DNA of 64,000 nucleotides from Anniella stebbinsi (lineage: Eukaryota > Chordata > Lepidosauria > Squamata > Anniellidae), in NCBI GenBank assembly GCA_029215795.1, contig JARDYH010000004.1:32554001-32618000 (forward strand). The letters are read 5' to 3'. Made by a program: the position numbers and the translations under genes. Of the stretch, positions 22,165 through 34,500 are shown piece by piece. Positions within the stretch are counted from its first letter, which is position 1, and the number at the start of each line of letters is the position of its first letter. The notes below the pieces were generated by a model. It was not told the origin of the DNA. It did no database searches and saw nothing but the letters and a program-made list of their open reading frames with translations.

Positions 22165-22480
22165 TCAGGGTGGGCAATCTCAGTCTGTGGACCGAATCCC
22201 GCCCTCCAAAATACCTTTCTTCATCATTCCCTTTCCCCTGACTGCCAGTCATTTAGTGATTTTCCAGCTTTTGCACTATGTTTTCATATCCTAAAAGACT
22301 GAAATACCACTCCTCAGGCTTAGTTATTGGCAAAAAGAGTTTTGCTAAAATATACTAGTTTCTTTTGATATTTTGACCCTCCCCCTTGGCCTTCAGCCCT
22401 GCCCATCATTGGAATTCTGTCCCTGAGAGTTTCTGCAAAATTGAATTCGGCCCTCTGACTGAAAGAGGTGTCCTATCCCT
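22165..22480. mobile_element. hAT-like element with CAGGG ends
   Basis: CAGGGTGGGCAATCTCAG at the left is the inverse of TGTCCTATCCCTG at the right. Internal arms include CGAATCCCGCCCTCC against CGGCCCTCTGACTG-type text. CAGGG termini are typical of hAT non-autonomous elements. No convincing 8-bp duplication is seen. Confidence 0.5.
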
Positions 22481-22496
22481 GCTCTATGTAGTTATG

Positions 22497-22809
22497 TAGC
22501 CAAAACTAGGCTGACAATGTTAACCAGAGGACCTTCTCTTCTGCCGCTCCCAGACTGGAATGGCCTGCCGGGAGAGACCCGCCAACTTAACAGTCTTCCA
22601 GAATTTAAGAAAGCTATAAAGACTGATCTCTTCCGGCAGGCCTACCCAGTCAAATTTTAAGAATTTTATTGGTATTTTAACAATGTATTAGTTTTAAAAG
22701 CTTTTAATCAGTTTTATGTATTTTATATCATTTGTATTTGATGTTGTTCCCTGCCTTGTTCCAGTGGGAGAGGCCGGTAAGAACTAAATTTATTATTATT
22801 ATTATTATT
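22497..22809 (+). mobile_element. L2 3' end, same subfamily as 491-2040
   Basis: The C-terminal coding tail (AGGACCTTCTCTTCTGCCGC, GGAATGGCCTGCCGGGAG, CTGATCTCTTCCGGCAGGCC) is followed by the 3' UTR and an ATT tandem tail. It is 5'-truncated to about 310 bp. Confidence 0.85.
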
Positions 22810-23096
22810 GGCCAGGGAATTGGAAGCATGTGCATCCCAAAGGGACTTAACATTAAAATCTGGAACACCTCTTATCTGTCGAACAACCTATGAGTGAAAC
22901 TGTGAGTGAAAAATCTTACCACACCTTGATTAAATTTGATTGAGCCACCAGGGAACTTGATAAGTGAAATTGGTTTGTGGGGTGGATTTCATCATCTACT
23001 AGTTGAGAATTGGCTCTTCGTTGAGCTATATAGCTGTGGTTGCTAGATATAGGGATGGACAAATCTGTGAAGCTCATTTTCTCTGATTTCCAGTGC

Positions 23097-23470
23097 TAAA
23101 TTTGTTCTATCCTAATTCCACATTGGATTGCGCTGGGGCGTTTTTGGGTTGGGGAGAGCGATCTTCACGAAAATTTTCTCCGAGGGTCTCCTGGTCTTGT
23201 GCTTGAAAGATCGCAACAACAATTTGTCCACATTTTCATGCACATTTTTTTTAAATCCCCAGAAATACACATTTTTGAGCAGCCCTGTAAATGTACATAT
23301 TTTTGCCATTTAATAAAGTGTTTTTGTGTGCATTTATGCACGTATTTTGAAATACAAATATTTTTGTGCACACTTTTTTAAATAACTGGACTGCAAACTT
23401 TGGAAATGTACAGATTTCATCAGCAAACTGCATTCTGGTTTGTGTTTAGATTCAGGAAGTGTGAATTTCG
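23097..23470. repeat. Unassigned AT-rich repetitive segment
   Basis: The segment repeats degenerate units built on ATACACATTTTTG, TACATATTTTTGCC and ATACAAATATTTTTGTG, producing open frames on both strands. It looks repetitive but does not match a family I recognise. Confidence 0.35.
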
Positions 23471-24359
23471 GTTTCTCACCTATCTGTAGCCAGGTGGACA
23501 GCAGGCACATTGGTTTTTCTGGCTTCTGGCCTTTCCTGCTTCATCGCTGATCTCCATCTGCTGGAAGATTGCTTAGAATATAAATACAGATACCTGACTC
23601 CTAAAGAGTGGTCTGCTTATTCCCCACCTAAAGGCCTAATCCTCTGTTTGTCCCATAACACTTTGGTGCTTTTAAAGTAGCTTATGAGAGTCTCCATATG
23701 GAGGTGCATTATGCTCTGTGACATGCTGCCTTGGGCTATGATCTGATTAGGTTTTCTGCACTCAAGAGAGCCAAATCTCTTTAGCAGTTGGATTGAGGGG
23801 ACAAAGACCTAGATGACTAGTTGAGCATTTGCTTACTGCATGTTTTGCATTTGGAAGGAACGCCACCACTGGATTTCTTGAAGGAGCACCTTTTGAATGA
23901 AAGGTATATTGCTGGCAGTTTTAAGGGGCTGGTAGTACTTCCAGGCACCGAATTAAAATTTGTGGCAGGGTGGACCACGTTTGTCCATGCTGTGTTTTGT
24001 CACAGGTCATTGGGGACAGAAGTATTGCATGTTAGTGAAGTGGGGGAGGTTAATTTGTTTTACATGATGTTTTGTGATGTGCCGTTTTTATTCTACACTA
24101 CCATCTATTGGCTGATGATGTTTTTTTTTAAAAATGTTCTACAAATGTACCTTTACTATCAAACATGTTTCTAAAAGATTTTTGTACCTTTACAAAAACG
24201 TTGGGATTTCTCCAAGCCTGCTGATGCGTCCCTCTTCTACATGGATGGTGCCATTTTGGGTTGCACAAATTTGCTATATTAGTGTATGGGCTTTTCATGT
24301 AGGACAAGGTTTTCAATGGCTACTATTCACAATGTCTATTATATTACACCCAGGATCGG

Positions 24360-24505
24360 AGATTGTATGCCTCTGTTGTCCAGTTGCTGGGAGAACATGG
24401 GGTGCTTTTGCAAGCTTCCTATAGGCATCTGGTTAGCTTCTGTGTAAACAGAATGCTGAACTAGGTAGGCCTTTGGTCTGATCCAGCATGGATCTTCTTA
24501 TGTTA
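24360..24505 (+). mobile_element. LINE 3' tail (GATCCAGCATGG type)
   Basis: GCTTCTGTGTAAACAGAATG, CTGAACTAGGTAGGCC and GATCCAGCATGGATCTTC match the terminal region at 13,888-16,095. Confidence 0.65.
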
Positions 24506-24589
24506 TTTTGGGAGAATATGGTAACATGTGATTGGGTTTTCATAAGACCAGTCTATCGCCTGAATAGTGGGAAACAAATATTGTCTAGT

Positions 24590-24805
24590 TCTACCACTTC
24601 AAAATTGCTGTACAAAATTGTCCTATCCAGAGATAGTCTAGAGATACCATGCTCTAGTAGCCTCCAGTTAGTATTTTTTAAATGTTTTTAAATTTTGTAT
24701 ATCTTTTTTTATGTTTAATGTTTTAATCTTTTGTAAACTGCCCAGAGAGCTTCGGCTATGGGGCAGTATAGAAATGTTAATACTAATACTAATACTAATA
24801 ATCCT
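24590..24805 (+). mobile_element. L2-like 3' end, second subfamily
   Basis: A short thumb fragment (AGAGATAGTCTAGAGATACC) is joined to the 3' UTR signature CTGCCCAGAGAGCTTCGGCT and ends in a TAATAC tandem tail at about 24,780. Confidence 0.7.
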
Positions 24806-25284
24806 TGTTGCTTGAGTTTGAGTGTATCTTGCTCAGCTTCTTAGTCTGTCATTAAAAGATGCTTTTTGCAAGCCACTTTAGTCAGGCAAGAGTGGGAGAG
24901 AAAAATAAAATGATTTACTAGGGAATGTCATGTAAAAGAAAAATATGTAAAGTGAAGAGACGGCCAGCTTGAATTGCGGGAATTCTGCTTCTATCTCAAA
25001 AAATATTTGTGTGTATTGGCTCGAGGTTCATCCAATTTTTCATTTCTTTGTAATGTCACTGTGTACTTTCATGCCCATGATTACTTCTGGGTTATCTTGC
25101 ACTCTGAGAATGGCTTGCTCATTGAATACAGTTCTTAGTGGGGGAGGAATAGTTGTGCAAAACAATGGGGTGTTTGGGGACAAGGAGGAGGTAGAGAGAG
25201 CACAGTGTGTGAAGCTGTTGACTCAGAACACATGAACAGGCAGAAGAGGAATTGGGTGGGTGGGTGGGAATGGCAGGCAGATAG

Positions 25285-25395
25285 GACAGAGTGGAGGATA
25301 CCCTCCAGATGTTTTGGACCACAAATCCCATTATCCCCATCCACCTGGAGATGATGGGGAGTTACAGTCCAACACATCTAGAGGGGCACTCAGTG
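25285..25395. mobile_element. Palindromic element, ACTACAACTCCCA family, partial
   Basis: CCTCCAGATGTTTTGGACCA is mirrored by GTTACAGTCCAACACATCTA. Confidence 0.6.
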
Positions 25396-25654
25396 GACAA
25401 TGTTGCTGTAGGTGTTCCACAATCAGAGGCTTGTGCTGTAACAACATCAACAGTGGATGAGTCCTGGCTGTTTTGAGTGGCAACGTACTTTCAGAGCCAG
25501 AAGTTAGGCCAGGTTGCTTTTTATAGGAAATTATATGACATAGGTAAAATGGTAACCTTATGATGCATTCTGAAAGAGGTACTTAATTTTTCAATGGGCT
25601 TATGTCTTGTTTTTTTAAAAAGAGTAATTTCCAAGTTTTTAATGGCCTTTTTAT

Positions 25655-25925
25655 TTTGTTTATTATTGCATTTATAACCTGCCTTTTATCCTCCCAAGGA
25701 ACCCAAGGCTGCGTACATAAACCTCCTTCTCTCTTTTTTATCTTCATCTCCTTCTCTCTTTTTTATCCTCACAACAACAACCCTGTGATGTGGGTTGGAC
25801 TGAGAGTCTGTGACTGGCCCAAAGTCACCCGGTGGGTTTCCATGGCCGAGTGGGGACTAGAACCTGGACCGCCTGACTCCCAGTTCAACACTTTAGTCAC
25901 TATACCACTCTGGGTCTTCACTTTT
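25655..25925 (-). mobile_element. Sauria-type tRNA-derived SINE
   Basis: On the minus strand the tRNA-like head starts near 25,915 (CCAGAGTGGTATAGTGACTA) with a B-box-like GGTTCTAGTCC. The body runs through GGTGACTTTGGGCCAGTCAC to CCTTGGGTTCCTTGGGAGGA at the 3' end. The head resembles squamate Sauria SINEs. An internal block, CTCCTTCTCTCTTTTTTATC, is tandemly duplicated at about 25,724-25,769. Confidence 0.7.
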
Positions 25926-25929
25926 ACTA

Positions 25930-27480
25930 AGTGTTCAATTGAATCTAGGAAAGAATAAATGGACGTAGCACAAATGTATAAGTAGCGATGGTGTGGATAT
26001 GTACAATTTTTAAAACAACAACAAAAATTTTTTGCAATACCTTTGCAGGTGCAGCTGTTCACCTGCTCTACTTAATTGTTAACCAAACAAACCCAAGCAG
26101 GTTCCTCTTTCAGGTCACACTATGCATTCAAATACTTCTCATTTTTCAAAATGTACCTAACGTTAGTGCTTTCTATGAAAGAGCAGGATTTTAACTTAAT
26201 TTGAACTATTATTAAGTATTCTTTGAAATATTTGGAACCTGTTTTGCAAAGTCAACACCCCACCTTTCCTGTCTAGATGGTATATATTGTTCCCATTTAT
26301 GTAAGGTATTTGCTGCTATTTGAAATTGGAAATTAAATTGCAGATGAGCTTGGAATTTCATAGAAAATTACATTAAAGTCTCACAAGCTGTTTAATTGTC
26401 TGCTGCATTTCTTTTCCCATTATGTAGGACTTTACCATTCTCACTATGGTGACAATTGCGGCTGGGATAACATCTAGGCTGTTGCAACTCTTGTTCTCAC
26501 ATGTTTCAAGGTTGTTAAAATGTTGCTTGGGGATCTTCTTGGGTTTATTTTACTTAAAGTCGTCTAACTATGCAATCATATTCTGAATGCAAGAAAAAGA
26601 CTCAGAAGAGATGAATGGGGTCAATTCATTCTTGCCCTCTTAAAGAGAAATAAATGAATGATGTTGGATTTCTCTCCTCAGCCCATCCCAATTTATTTAA
26701 TTTTAACTATCGAATGGACCTGGCTTCACATAGACTGGAATAGCCCTTAGTTTGATACAGCGAAGTCTTCAAAGTTATGCAGGGGTCAGAGTGGATAACG
26801 TGCCTACCCCATCTGAGTGAAGCTATGGCATCTGCACCAGTTGGCACAGTTCTTGCTGTGATGCATCCCTACAGCCCCCTGAGGGAGGCGTTTCTCCACT
26901 CCATTCTCCTGAAGGGGGCTGCCCTGCAGAAGGAGGGAAGGGGGAAAGCATATGACTCTGACTACTTCCCCCTGGTTTCAAATTGTGTCCCCTGCAAAGC
27001 TATGTGTTGGTTAGGGAAGTTTACCACCTAGTGACTGAAGATGGTACTGCATGCTTCACATGCATATTTAAATTAATCAAAATTAATTTGATTTTAAAAC
27101 CAAATAACCCTGAGGTTCACAGCCCTGTGGGCCCCTTAGTATACATGCCAGGTTTCAGATGTTTAGGTTTCACGATCTTGGAGCCATGGTGCTGGCAGAC
27201 AGACATCCTTTTTTTACTATTATAGAAGATAACTCTTTATTATTGCTCTTTATTATTATAGAAGAGCACTCTTGCCTTTGATCCAAGAATATTGGGAAAA
27301 TGTGTACTGAGTTCTCCCAAAGTCTTGGTGATACCCCAGACAGCTTCAGGGTTTGGATTACTTCCTATTTTCTTTCCTTCTAAGCAAGATTTTATAATCC
27401 CATTACTCAAGCTTTCAGAATATCCAAACCTTATGAAAACCCTTTGGATGAGACAAAATTAAACCAATTGGAACCATATT
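25930..27480. other. Intergenic, nothing recognised
   Basis: No gene family is visible. A short duplication of CTTTATTATTATAGAAGA occurs near 27,200-27,265. Confidence 0.4.
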
Positions 27481-27679
27481 TTACTAAATGGTACTTGAAC
27501 TATGAACTGGCTGCAAACAGGTTTTAGAGGTACTGACAGCTTTACACAAACCTTCCACCTGATTCTCATACACCACCAAGTAGAAGACTTCCCAGACTTT
27601 TCTGGCACTGATGCAATAGAACCCAGCTTCCTGTGGTCTATGAAGCATTCTGGACTTTGTACTTATCTTGAAAGCCAAG

Positions 27680-28570
27680 CATTTAGACTTTGTACTTTTC
27701 TTGAAAGCCAAGCATTTATCCCTTTTGTCTATCGGAGTTTACTTAGCAGTAATCTCGGCGAATCATAAGGAGGGGTTCTCCTTTTTTCCTCACCCCCAAG
27801 TCAAACGGTTCCTTAAAGGCCACACTAAACTCTATCTGCCGACTTCTCCTCTGGTCCCAACTTGGAGTCTCTTGGTAGTTTTGGCTCAAGTGACAGCTAG
27901 GTCTTTTGAGTCTATGGCCTGGCTGATTTTCGGCTTCTCGCCATGAAAGTTGCCCTCCTTGTTGCTATTATATTGGCTCGTAGAATGGGTGAATTATGTG
28001 GTCTTTGGAATGATCAACCATTCCTCATCTTTCACAAGGATGAGGTAGTCCTAAGTCCTGACTGTTCCTTTCTTGGAACTGAGAGGCAAGTGGAAGCCCT
28101 GCCCGGAGTGTGTACAGAGGAGGTGGGCAGGGCTCCCACCTAAAGCTCTGTGTTTTACCATCTAACTCAGGATTTTGTATTGCCAATCTTCCTTCCTCAA
28201 CCTACCTCTCCAATAAAGGTAAAGTTTCATTCTCTAGATGTTCAAAGGACACTCTTTAGGGACTTACTTTAGTTCTAAATCTCTAGGATGGCATCCTTTT
28301 GGAAGTCCGCCTGTCTCTTTGTCTGCCACTCTGGTCCTAGGAAAGGGTTTCACAATGCCTCGCCAAATGGGTGGTCTCAACCTTACTCCTAGCCTATCAT
28401 TTGGCACACCCCCTACAAGTATTGGGCCACTCCACCAAAGCCATTGCTTCCTCCGCTGCTTTCCTCAGAGGTATCTTACTCCCACAAGTCTGTAATGTGG
28501 TGAAGTGGACTCCTGATAAATCTTATTGCTTTTTAGCATTCATATGTGTGACTCACAGAGACCATGAAGA
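27680..28570 (+). pseudogene. DIRS-type tyrosine recombinase relic
   Basis: Three shifted frames together read as the recombinase of a DIRS retroelement. The N-terminal part gives SIGVYLAVISANHKEG, HPQVKRFLKGHTKLYLPTSP and PTWSLLVVLAQVT (27,715-27,900). The next frame gives MKVALLVAIILARRMGELCG with the first catalytic Arg region, then FHKDEVVLSPDCSFL (to about 28,075). After an intrusive segment the text resumes as HLTQDFVLPIFLPQPTSP and KFHSLDVQRTL (28,155-28,250), then GHSTKAIASSAAFLRGILLP near 28,430, where HSTK stands in for the family's usual HSTR. Frameshifts and stops make it non-functional. The RT and RNase H parts were not found. Confidence 0.8.
28078..28155 (+). repeat. Internal copy of the DIRS terminal segment
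   Basis: GGAACTGAGAGGCAAGTGGA through GGTGGGCAGGGCTCCCACCT interrupts the recombinase frame. It is a diverged direct repeat of about 28,690-28,770 (GGAACTGAGAGACAAGATGG through GGTGGGCAGGGCTTCCGCCT) in the terminal region of the same element. Confidence 0.75.
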
Positions 28571-28577
28571 AGGACAG

Positions 28578-28875
28578 GTTGCTTACCTGTAACTATAGTT
28601 CTTTGAATGGTCATCTGTGAACTCACACAACCCACCCTCCTCCCTGCTTCAATGCCTCGCCTTTTCGTTTCCCTCTGCTATGGTGGACTCGGAACTGAGA
28701 GACAAGATGGAACCTCACCTGTAGTGTGCGCAGAGGAGGTGGGCAGGGCTTCCGCCTAAAGCTCTGTGTTTAGCTCTAGAATGTTCTGAATGAGTGTTCT
28801 GCACAGGCAGGCACACAACCCATATGTGTGAGTTCACAGATGACCACTCAAAGAACTACAGTTACAGTTACGATA
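28578..28875. mobile_element. DIRS-associated inverted terminal repeats
   Basis: TTACCTGTAACTATAGTTCT and GGTCATCTGTGAACTCACAC at the left are mirrored by GTGTGAGTTCACAGATGACC and AGAACTACAGTTACAGTTAC at the right, arms of about 50-55 nt. The block lies immediately downstream of the recombinase relic, where a DIRS terminal repeat is expected. An alternative is a derived foldback element made from DIRS ends. Confidence 0.7.
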
Positions 28876-28994
28876 TTTTATTGCTATTTTAATAATGTGT
28901 AGCATGTTTTTAATCAGTTTTATGTATTTTATCATATTTTATATTTACTGCTGTTCCCTGCCTCGATCCAAATGGAGAGGCGGGTAAGAAATAA

Positions 28995-29028
<34 letters not shown>
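28876..29028 (+). mobile_element. L2 3' tail
   Basis: The 3' UTR (TTTTTAATCAGTTTTATGTA, then CCCTGCCTCGATCCAAATGG) ends in an ATT tandem tail of about ten units. It abuts the DIRS terminal repeat. Confidence 0.8.
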
Positions 29029-30936
29029 GCAACCTGTCCTTCTTTTAGCAAGGCTGATTGATACAGTTCATGCCATCATTTTTTTTTTTTGCTTCCAGTA
29101 TTTCTCTCTTTTTGCCACTGTCTGAGTGGTGGGAAATTTAGGGCTGCCTTTGCATTTTCTATTTTTGGAGGAGAAGAGCTATGAGGATACGGGTATATTT
29201 TTGGGGGGGATATCTTGGAGCTTGGGAAGGAGTAGCTGATAATGCTGGTCTCACTTAAGGTCATGCACTGCAGTTGGTCACTCAACTTTTGATAAATGAC
29301 TGAATGTGAGAACTCATTCCGCCGACAAGATGGTGTTTGAACTCACATCAATGGATATGAAAGTTTTATATGTGGTATTTTGTGCCACAACCCCTAAACT
29401 GCCACAAATCAAATGATGAATTGCATATTTGAATTAGTCATTAAAAATTGGCTTACATTAAGTCAGGAATACAAGCATTTATCGGCAGGGGTTCAGGCTG
29501 AATGTTCAACGTAAACACTGCCCGTGGTGGTACTAATAGTTTATTCAACTTATCTCAGCCTTCTACCTTCTCTAGCCAGTGTACTTTTAAGAGTGTGCTC
29601 CTGAAGCTTTAAGAAGGGAACTTTCAGCACACTCCGATGCATGCATTCTCAAAATGGTCTCACAAATTTCTTTAGGGACATACTCCCTAGTTCTGTGGGT
29701 TTGGGATTGTAACTTTGGACTCTCCATACTAAGTGGGGGATCCCTGCAGATAGAAAATACTTGCACAGCAGGGAAGAACTTGGCTATAAGCTTCTTCCCT
29801 AATACTGTTTCTCTTCGTAGCAAGGTTGTTGTTGTTTTTTTTACATGGAAAGCACTCAAAAATGCTATCTCTCATTCATGGATAGTTAGAAGTGTTAAGA
29901 GTGCATTGTGGTCAAATTAAGGTGCCACAAAATTGCTGTTTCTTCTACTGCCTCAGCATTCTACTACCATTTTGCTGTATGTGTACATCTAGCCTAAGCA
30001 TCATTACCTGAAGTACTTCATATTAAAAATGAAGTTACTCATTCATAATATCTGGATATTAAGAAATCTTAATGTAGAGATGTGAAGGGGGGGAGAGGGG
30101 GAAACCCAGAATATTTTTTTAAAAAATCTATTTCCCATGGTTATTTCCCCAGGATTTCCCCCACAGTTCCTTTAAAGTCTTCACATCTCTGTGCATGTGT
30201 ATTGTATTATTTTGATATGGCATTGTATTTTTATATTGTATTGTATGAGGGAAATATGGCACTTTAGTATATTTTATAGTTTAAGCTTCCCTCATGAAAG
30301 GCATAGGCTTGTGCAGTGTGTGTGTGTGTGTCTCTCTCTCTCTGTGTAGCATAGTCCTGTTTCCAAATAAATGAAAATGAAAACAGAAGTGGGTTCTGTG
30401 GTAACACATTTATCTCAGGGTGAAGATGTGTGGAGAAACAAACTCCAGAAATGGCTTCAAAAATATTGTGTTGTCTTTTCTGAGTGTGTGTGCATGCAGC
30501 CTCATCGGTCTAAGTCTTCTGTTATGGACATGACTCCTGGAAGCACACCTGAGCCAATAAATAATAAGATTAAATGCAGCCCTCCCTACCCTTTGAGTAC
30601 CAAAAATAACTGTCCGTACCCTGGTGACGTTTGTATGGGCAGAAATATGGCTGTAGATTTGACCTGGTTTGGGCCGGTATTTCCTGTTTTGTGTCTCATT
30701 CGCCAATAAGAGATAAGCAGTTGGACAGAAACAGGCAGAAACTCCGGATCCAGACTGCTTGGCCTGACACCAACAGAGCCCTGTCTTACCACCTCGAGCC
30801 TCTCATGCAAGGCAGGTATCTCTTATGTTCCAAGCACGAGACAGTGGATGACAATTCTTGGAATGAATCCCTGGCTGTGTATTTGAAGTCATGGGTATGT
30901 TGACTAGATTTTATCTCTCCGTTCTCACCGGGTGTA

Positions 30937-30991
<55 letters not shown>

Positions 30992-33900
30992 AGGATTTGC
31001 TGTCCAATTAGCAGCATTCCTCAGGCGTGAGTGGGTGCTGCTGCAGTGTTGTGTTCGGTGCAGTCAGCTACTGAACAGTCCAACAATCCAAAGGTGTTCC
31101 AGTGAGGTCTCCTCTTCTGGGACATTTTGAAAAGGGATACGGATGAACTGGTTGGTGCTTCTCTTGGCAGAGAGAAACCATTTGGGCTCCGTGTAAAGAA
31201 AATGGATAAATTTGGAAAACATGGCAGAACTGGATTTGTTAGGGCTCGGATTCCTAGACCCCAGGTCGTATTGCAGCCAATCCAGTCATCTGGCCACTCA
31301 GGTGTTTGCAGGTACTGTTTCATTGTTTTGGGATCCCTCAACTTGGGTGATCACGCTAACATAGAAGGCAGCATGGGGTGGAAGGAAGGTATTATCTGAA
31401 ATTCAGATAATGCAATCAAAGGGAAATTCTTAAACTAAAAGTCTACTGGAAGAGAGTAGGCAACAGAAATATAATTAAGAATGTGTCCTGCCTACTTACT
31501 TACTTGTAGTTTCAGTGTAAATCAGGCACTTTTGGCTATTTTGAAAAGAGTTTCCTAATAAACTGTTTCAGGAAGTGTAAAAAGTTTTTCAATTCTAGAA
31601 GCTGCTGTATAAGCTATTGATTAAATAAATCACTTGTTCAAGAAACTGTTTCTGGCTTTAGGGAAATAAAAGGCTGGAAAGTTAATGAGCAGGAATGCAT
31701 AAAGTTTAGGAATGCATAATTGTGAATACATCTTGATTTAACAAGAACTAAACAAGAACTAAATGACCAGTGCTTTTATATGTGCTGTATATGGGCTGCA
31801 GTTCTAAGTATGTTTATTTGCACGTTGGTTTCAATGAAACTCGTAGGACAGCTTCCAAGGACTTGTATTAAGAGGTACAATGTTTTATTTTGTGTGCTGT
31901 CTTCAATATTTGGTCAGCTAGTATACATATAATGTAAAGCTTCTCATTTTCAGTATATAAGATGTTTTGTTTTTGTTTTCCGTGTAACTATCATCAATTT
32001 TAGTAGATAGTGCTTTATTTTGAAGGGCATTTATTGCTAGTATGTTACTCTGCTAGTTTTTGCTTTATGAGTAAGATTGCTAATTCTGAAAGGCTAGTCT
32101 TGCTTATGGGGTGTTGTTGCAAAACAGGAGCAAGTAAAATCTTTTTAAAATCTCTTTTGTACAAGTCAAGAGGAGGTACTATATATCTTTAAAATTTTAA
32201 TTTTGAAAGTTACATTGCAGGTAACTTGGCCCATTTTGAGAAAGTTGTGGTGTTTTTTGTTTTTAAATATAGAAAATATATCACAGTTGCAATATATTCA
32301 TGATCTCTCTTACCCTTACTGCATCATATAGCTATAGGAGGTTTCAATTTCGAGAGTTCTTGTTAACAAAAGCTTAGTAAACCAGTTCAGAAATATTGCT
32401 TGCATTTAAACATACATCCAGTAAGTAACCACACAGTGCTTGCATAATGAATCTTCTGTTATATATTTGTAGGCATGATTAATTAAGCCTGTGACTACAT
32501 GATGCTTGCAGAATGATATGCAATATTCCTGATAGTTTAACTACCCTTCTAAATGATCACTTCATCATTTAGTGTAATAATAACCACAACATGCGTATTG
32601 GATTGCTATTAAGATGCCTAGCCTCTTTGAACCCAGTAATCATGATCCTGTCCTTTCCAAGAGTTGTTAATAGGGCATAGTTATTGATCCAGATTCTCTT
32701 GCAAAATCTCCCTCAACTCACCCTAGCAAGTTCTGGTTTCTAGCGCCAGCAAGATTCTTATTTTGTGGGCTGGGTGCCAACTCTTCTGCATTTCCTCTAA
32801 GCTGAGAAACTGACTTAGTGGCATTCCACAAGATGACCAAACTTAATGCAGAAACTATTCATGCATTTTGAGGACTGATGATTTTTGTGAGGCTAACCTG
32901 TCTTTAGCAGTTTAAAGATAAACCCTTTAGTACCTATTCCTTCTCTCTGTGTGTGTGACCCTGAAATAAGCCTCATTTGTACCTCTTGTTTGAAAAAAGG
33001 CTCATAATGATAGCTGTAATATTGAAGCGTGGATTGTTTTTGTGTGCAAGACTGACCCTTCTCTATCTGGTGGCTAGAGGGGGTTTGGGGAGAGATTGCA
33101 ATGAGCTTATGTATTTGTGCTTTTAATTTCCATTGGCCCTAAATCTCTTAAGCATGCAGCTTAAATTGATCTTTGTGTGGATCCTTCTTGGGTTCTGTTC
33201 TGGTGGGGTGAGCAAATAGTTTAGTTCTGTACTGTTTACCTCACTCCTTTCTAATCACTGAGCTAGGAAGTGTTTCTAATATTCTTGGGGGCCTTTCTTT
33301 CTTTCTTTCTTTCTCTTTTAAAGAAACAGAGTAAGTCTTCATTGTTGCATAACTGGAAATTTGGTCACTTCTTGGTCACTTTACAATAGAAGCTCCCTTA
33401 ACTGTATTAAATTATATGATAGCCTGTGTATTGACGGAGTAATGGAAAATGGGTTTTATTGCCTTTGGTCTAATATAGAAAGGAAAAGGAAAATAGAGTT
33501 TGTACATCATATGCACAGTACCATCTGCTTGGAATAACATGTTCAATATCTATCAACATTACTACAAAAACTGGGATTCACAGGATATGCTACCTAAATC
33601 CTCATTGGAAAAACTGTGTTCAGCCTTCTGAATGTATGAAGTTCTGGGGAAAAGCAGACCTCCCGTGGAAAGAAACTCAAGATTATTTTTGGTGGTGGTG
33701 GGGGTGGGTGGATGAGGTGAAGTAATCATGAAGATTCCACTTCAAAAGCTTTCCTGATTGTGCTCACTCTTGGTTTGCCTCCTTACGGCACTCCATCATG
33801 AACTTGGCAGGCCTCTCTGGAAAATGCATTTCCCTTTCCCTCACATTGGCAGCCACAAACTGCATTGTATGTGTTGTTTCCGCCTTGGTTGACCTGCATG

Positions 33901-34414
33901 AGCTAGCTCAGCCTTTGTCAAGTATGTGAGTTGCAGTCAAACACAACTGGAGCTAGAGCATAGTTCTGTTTCAGTACCCTTTTGATTTTTGGCTTAATTC
34001 ATAAACTTGGTAAGTGGGTGCTCTACAGTTGCGTGATCTATGGCAATTAGATGTTGAGAAATTGAATGCCTTTTTTGTGCTTGTAGAGGCAACAGCTACC
34101 CTAGTGCATATAGGGAAATGCAGCTGGGAGTGGTGAGAACTGCCCCATGGCATTATTACTCAGTCTTCCCATTTGTTACCTAATTGTTATGTAACTTTCC
34201 GCTAACAATTTCCACTCACGTTAAGAGTGAATTGGCATTAGTAGAACATTGCTGAGCACTGTGTTGGGCATGCCTATGTCTAGGAATGTGAGCCTAGGAA
34301 ATACCTAAGCTGGCTGAACTAGTGGTAGCACACAAGGCAGCCACTGGGGTTGACAGAGTGTCGGGGGTAGCAAAGCTTATTGGGTGGCCAGTTTCCAATT
34401 TTCAGACTTGCCTA
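29029..34414. other. Largely unique intergenic sequence
   Basis: About 5.4 kb without recognised transposons apart from microsatellites (GT/CT at 30,318-30,343; GT then GA at 30,936-30,984; TTTC at about 33,296-33,312). Open frames here, such as 31,127-31,399, show no similarity to a protein family I know. Regulatory sequence for the downstream gene could lie here, but nothing in the sequence proves it. Confidence 0.4.
30936..30984. repeat. Compound GT/GA microsatellite
   Basis: About 25 nt of alternating GT pass directly into about 24 nt of alternating GA. Confidence 0.9.
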
Positions 34415-34500
34415 CCTCTCAGGTTGTTGTGAGGATAAAATTATGGGCGAGAAGGAAACCATGCATGCTGCCCTGAGATTTCTAGTAGATGAGTAGGACA
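34415..34500 (+). repeat. SINE fragment
   Basis: CTCTCAGGTTGTTGTGAGGA followed by TAAAATTATGGGCGAGAAG is the conserved mid-part of Sauria/MIR-like SINEs. It is truncated. Confidence 0.5.

Noticed and set aside
23097..23470. Overlapping open frames on both strands considered as a small gene
   Set aside because: The frames arise from degenerate AT-rich repeats lacking stops; the encoded text is low-complexity Cys/Phe/His-rich and differs on each strand.
31127..31399. Plus-strand frame of 90 codons considered as a possible upstream exon of the RhoGAP gene
   Set aside because: It shows no similarity to the N-termini of ARHGAP18 or ARHGAP28 as I know them. A CTTGGCAG acceptor-like string is present, but no phase link to exon 1 can be shown.
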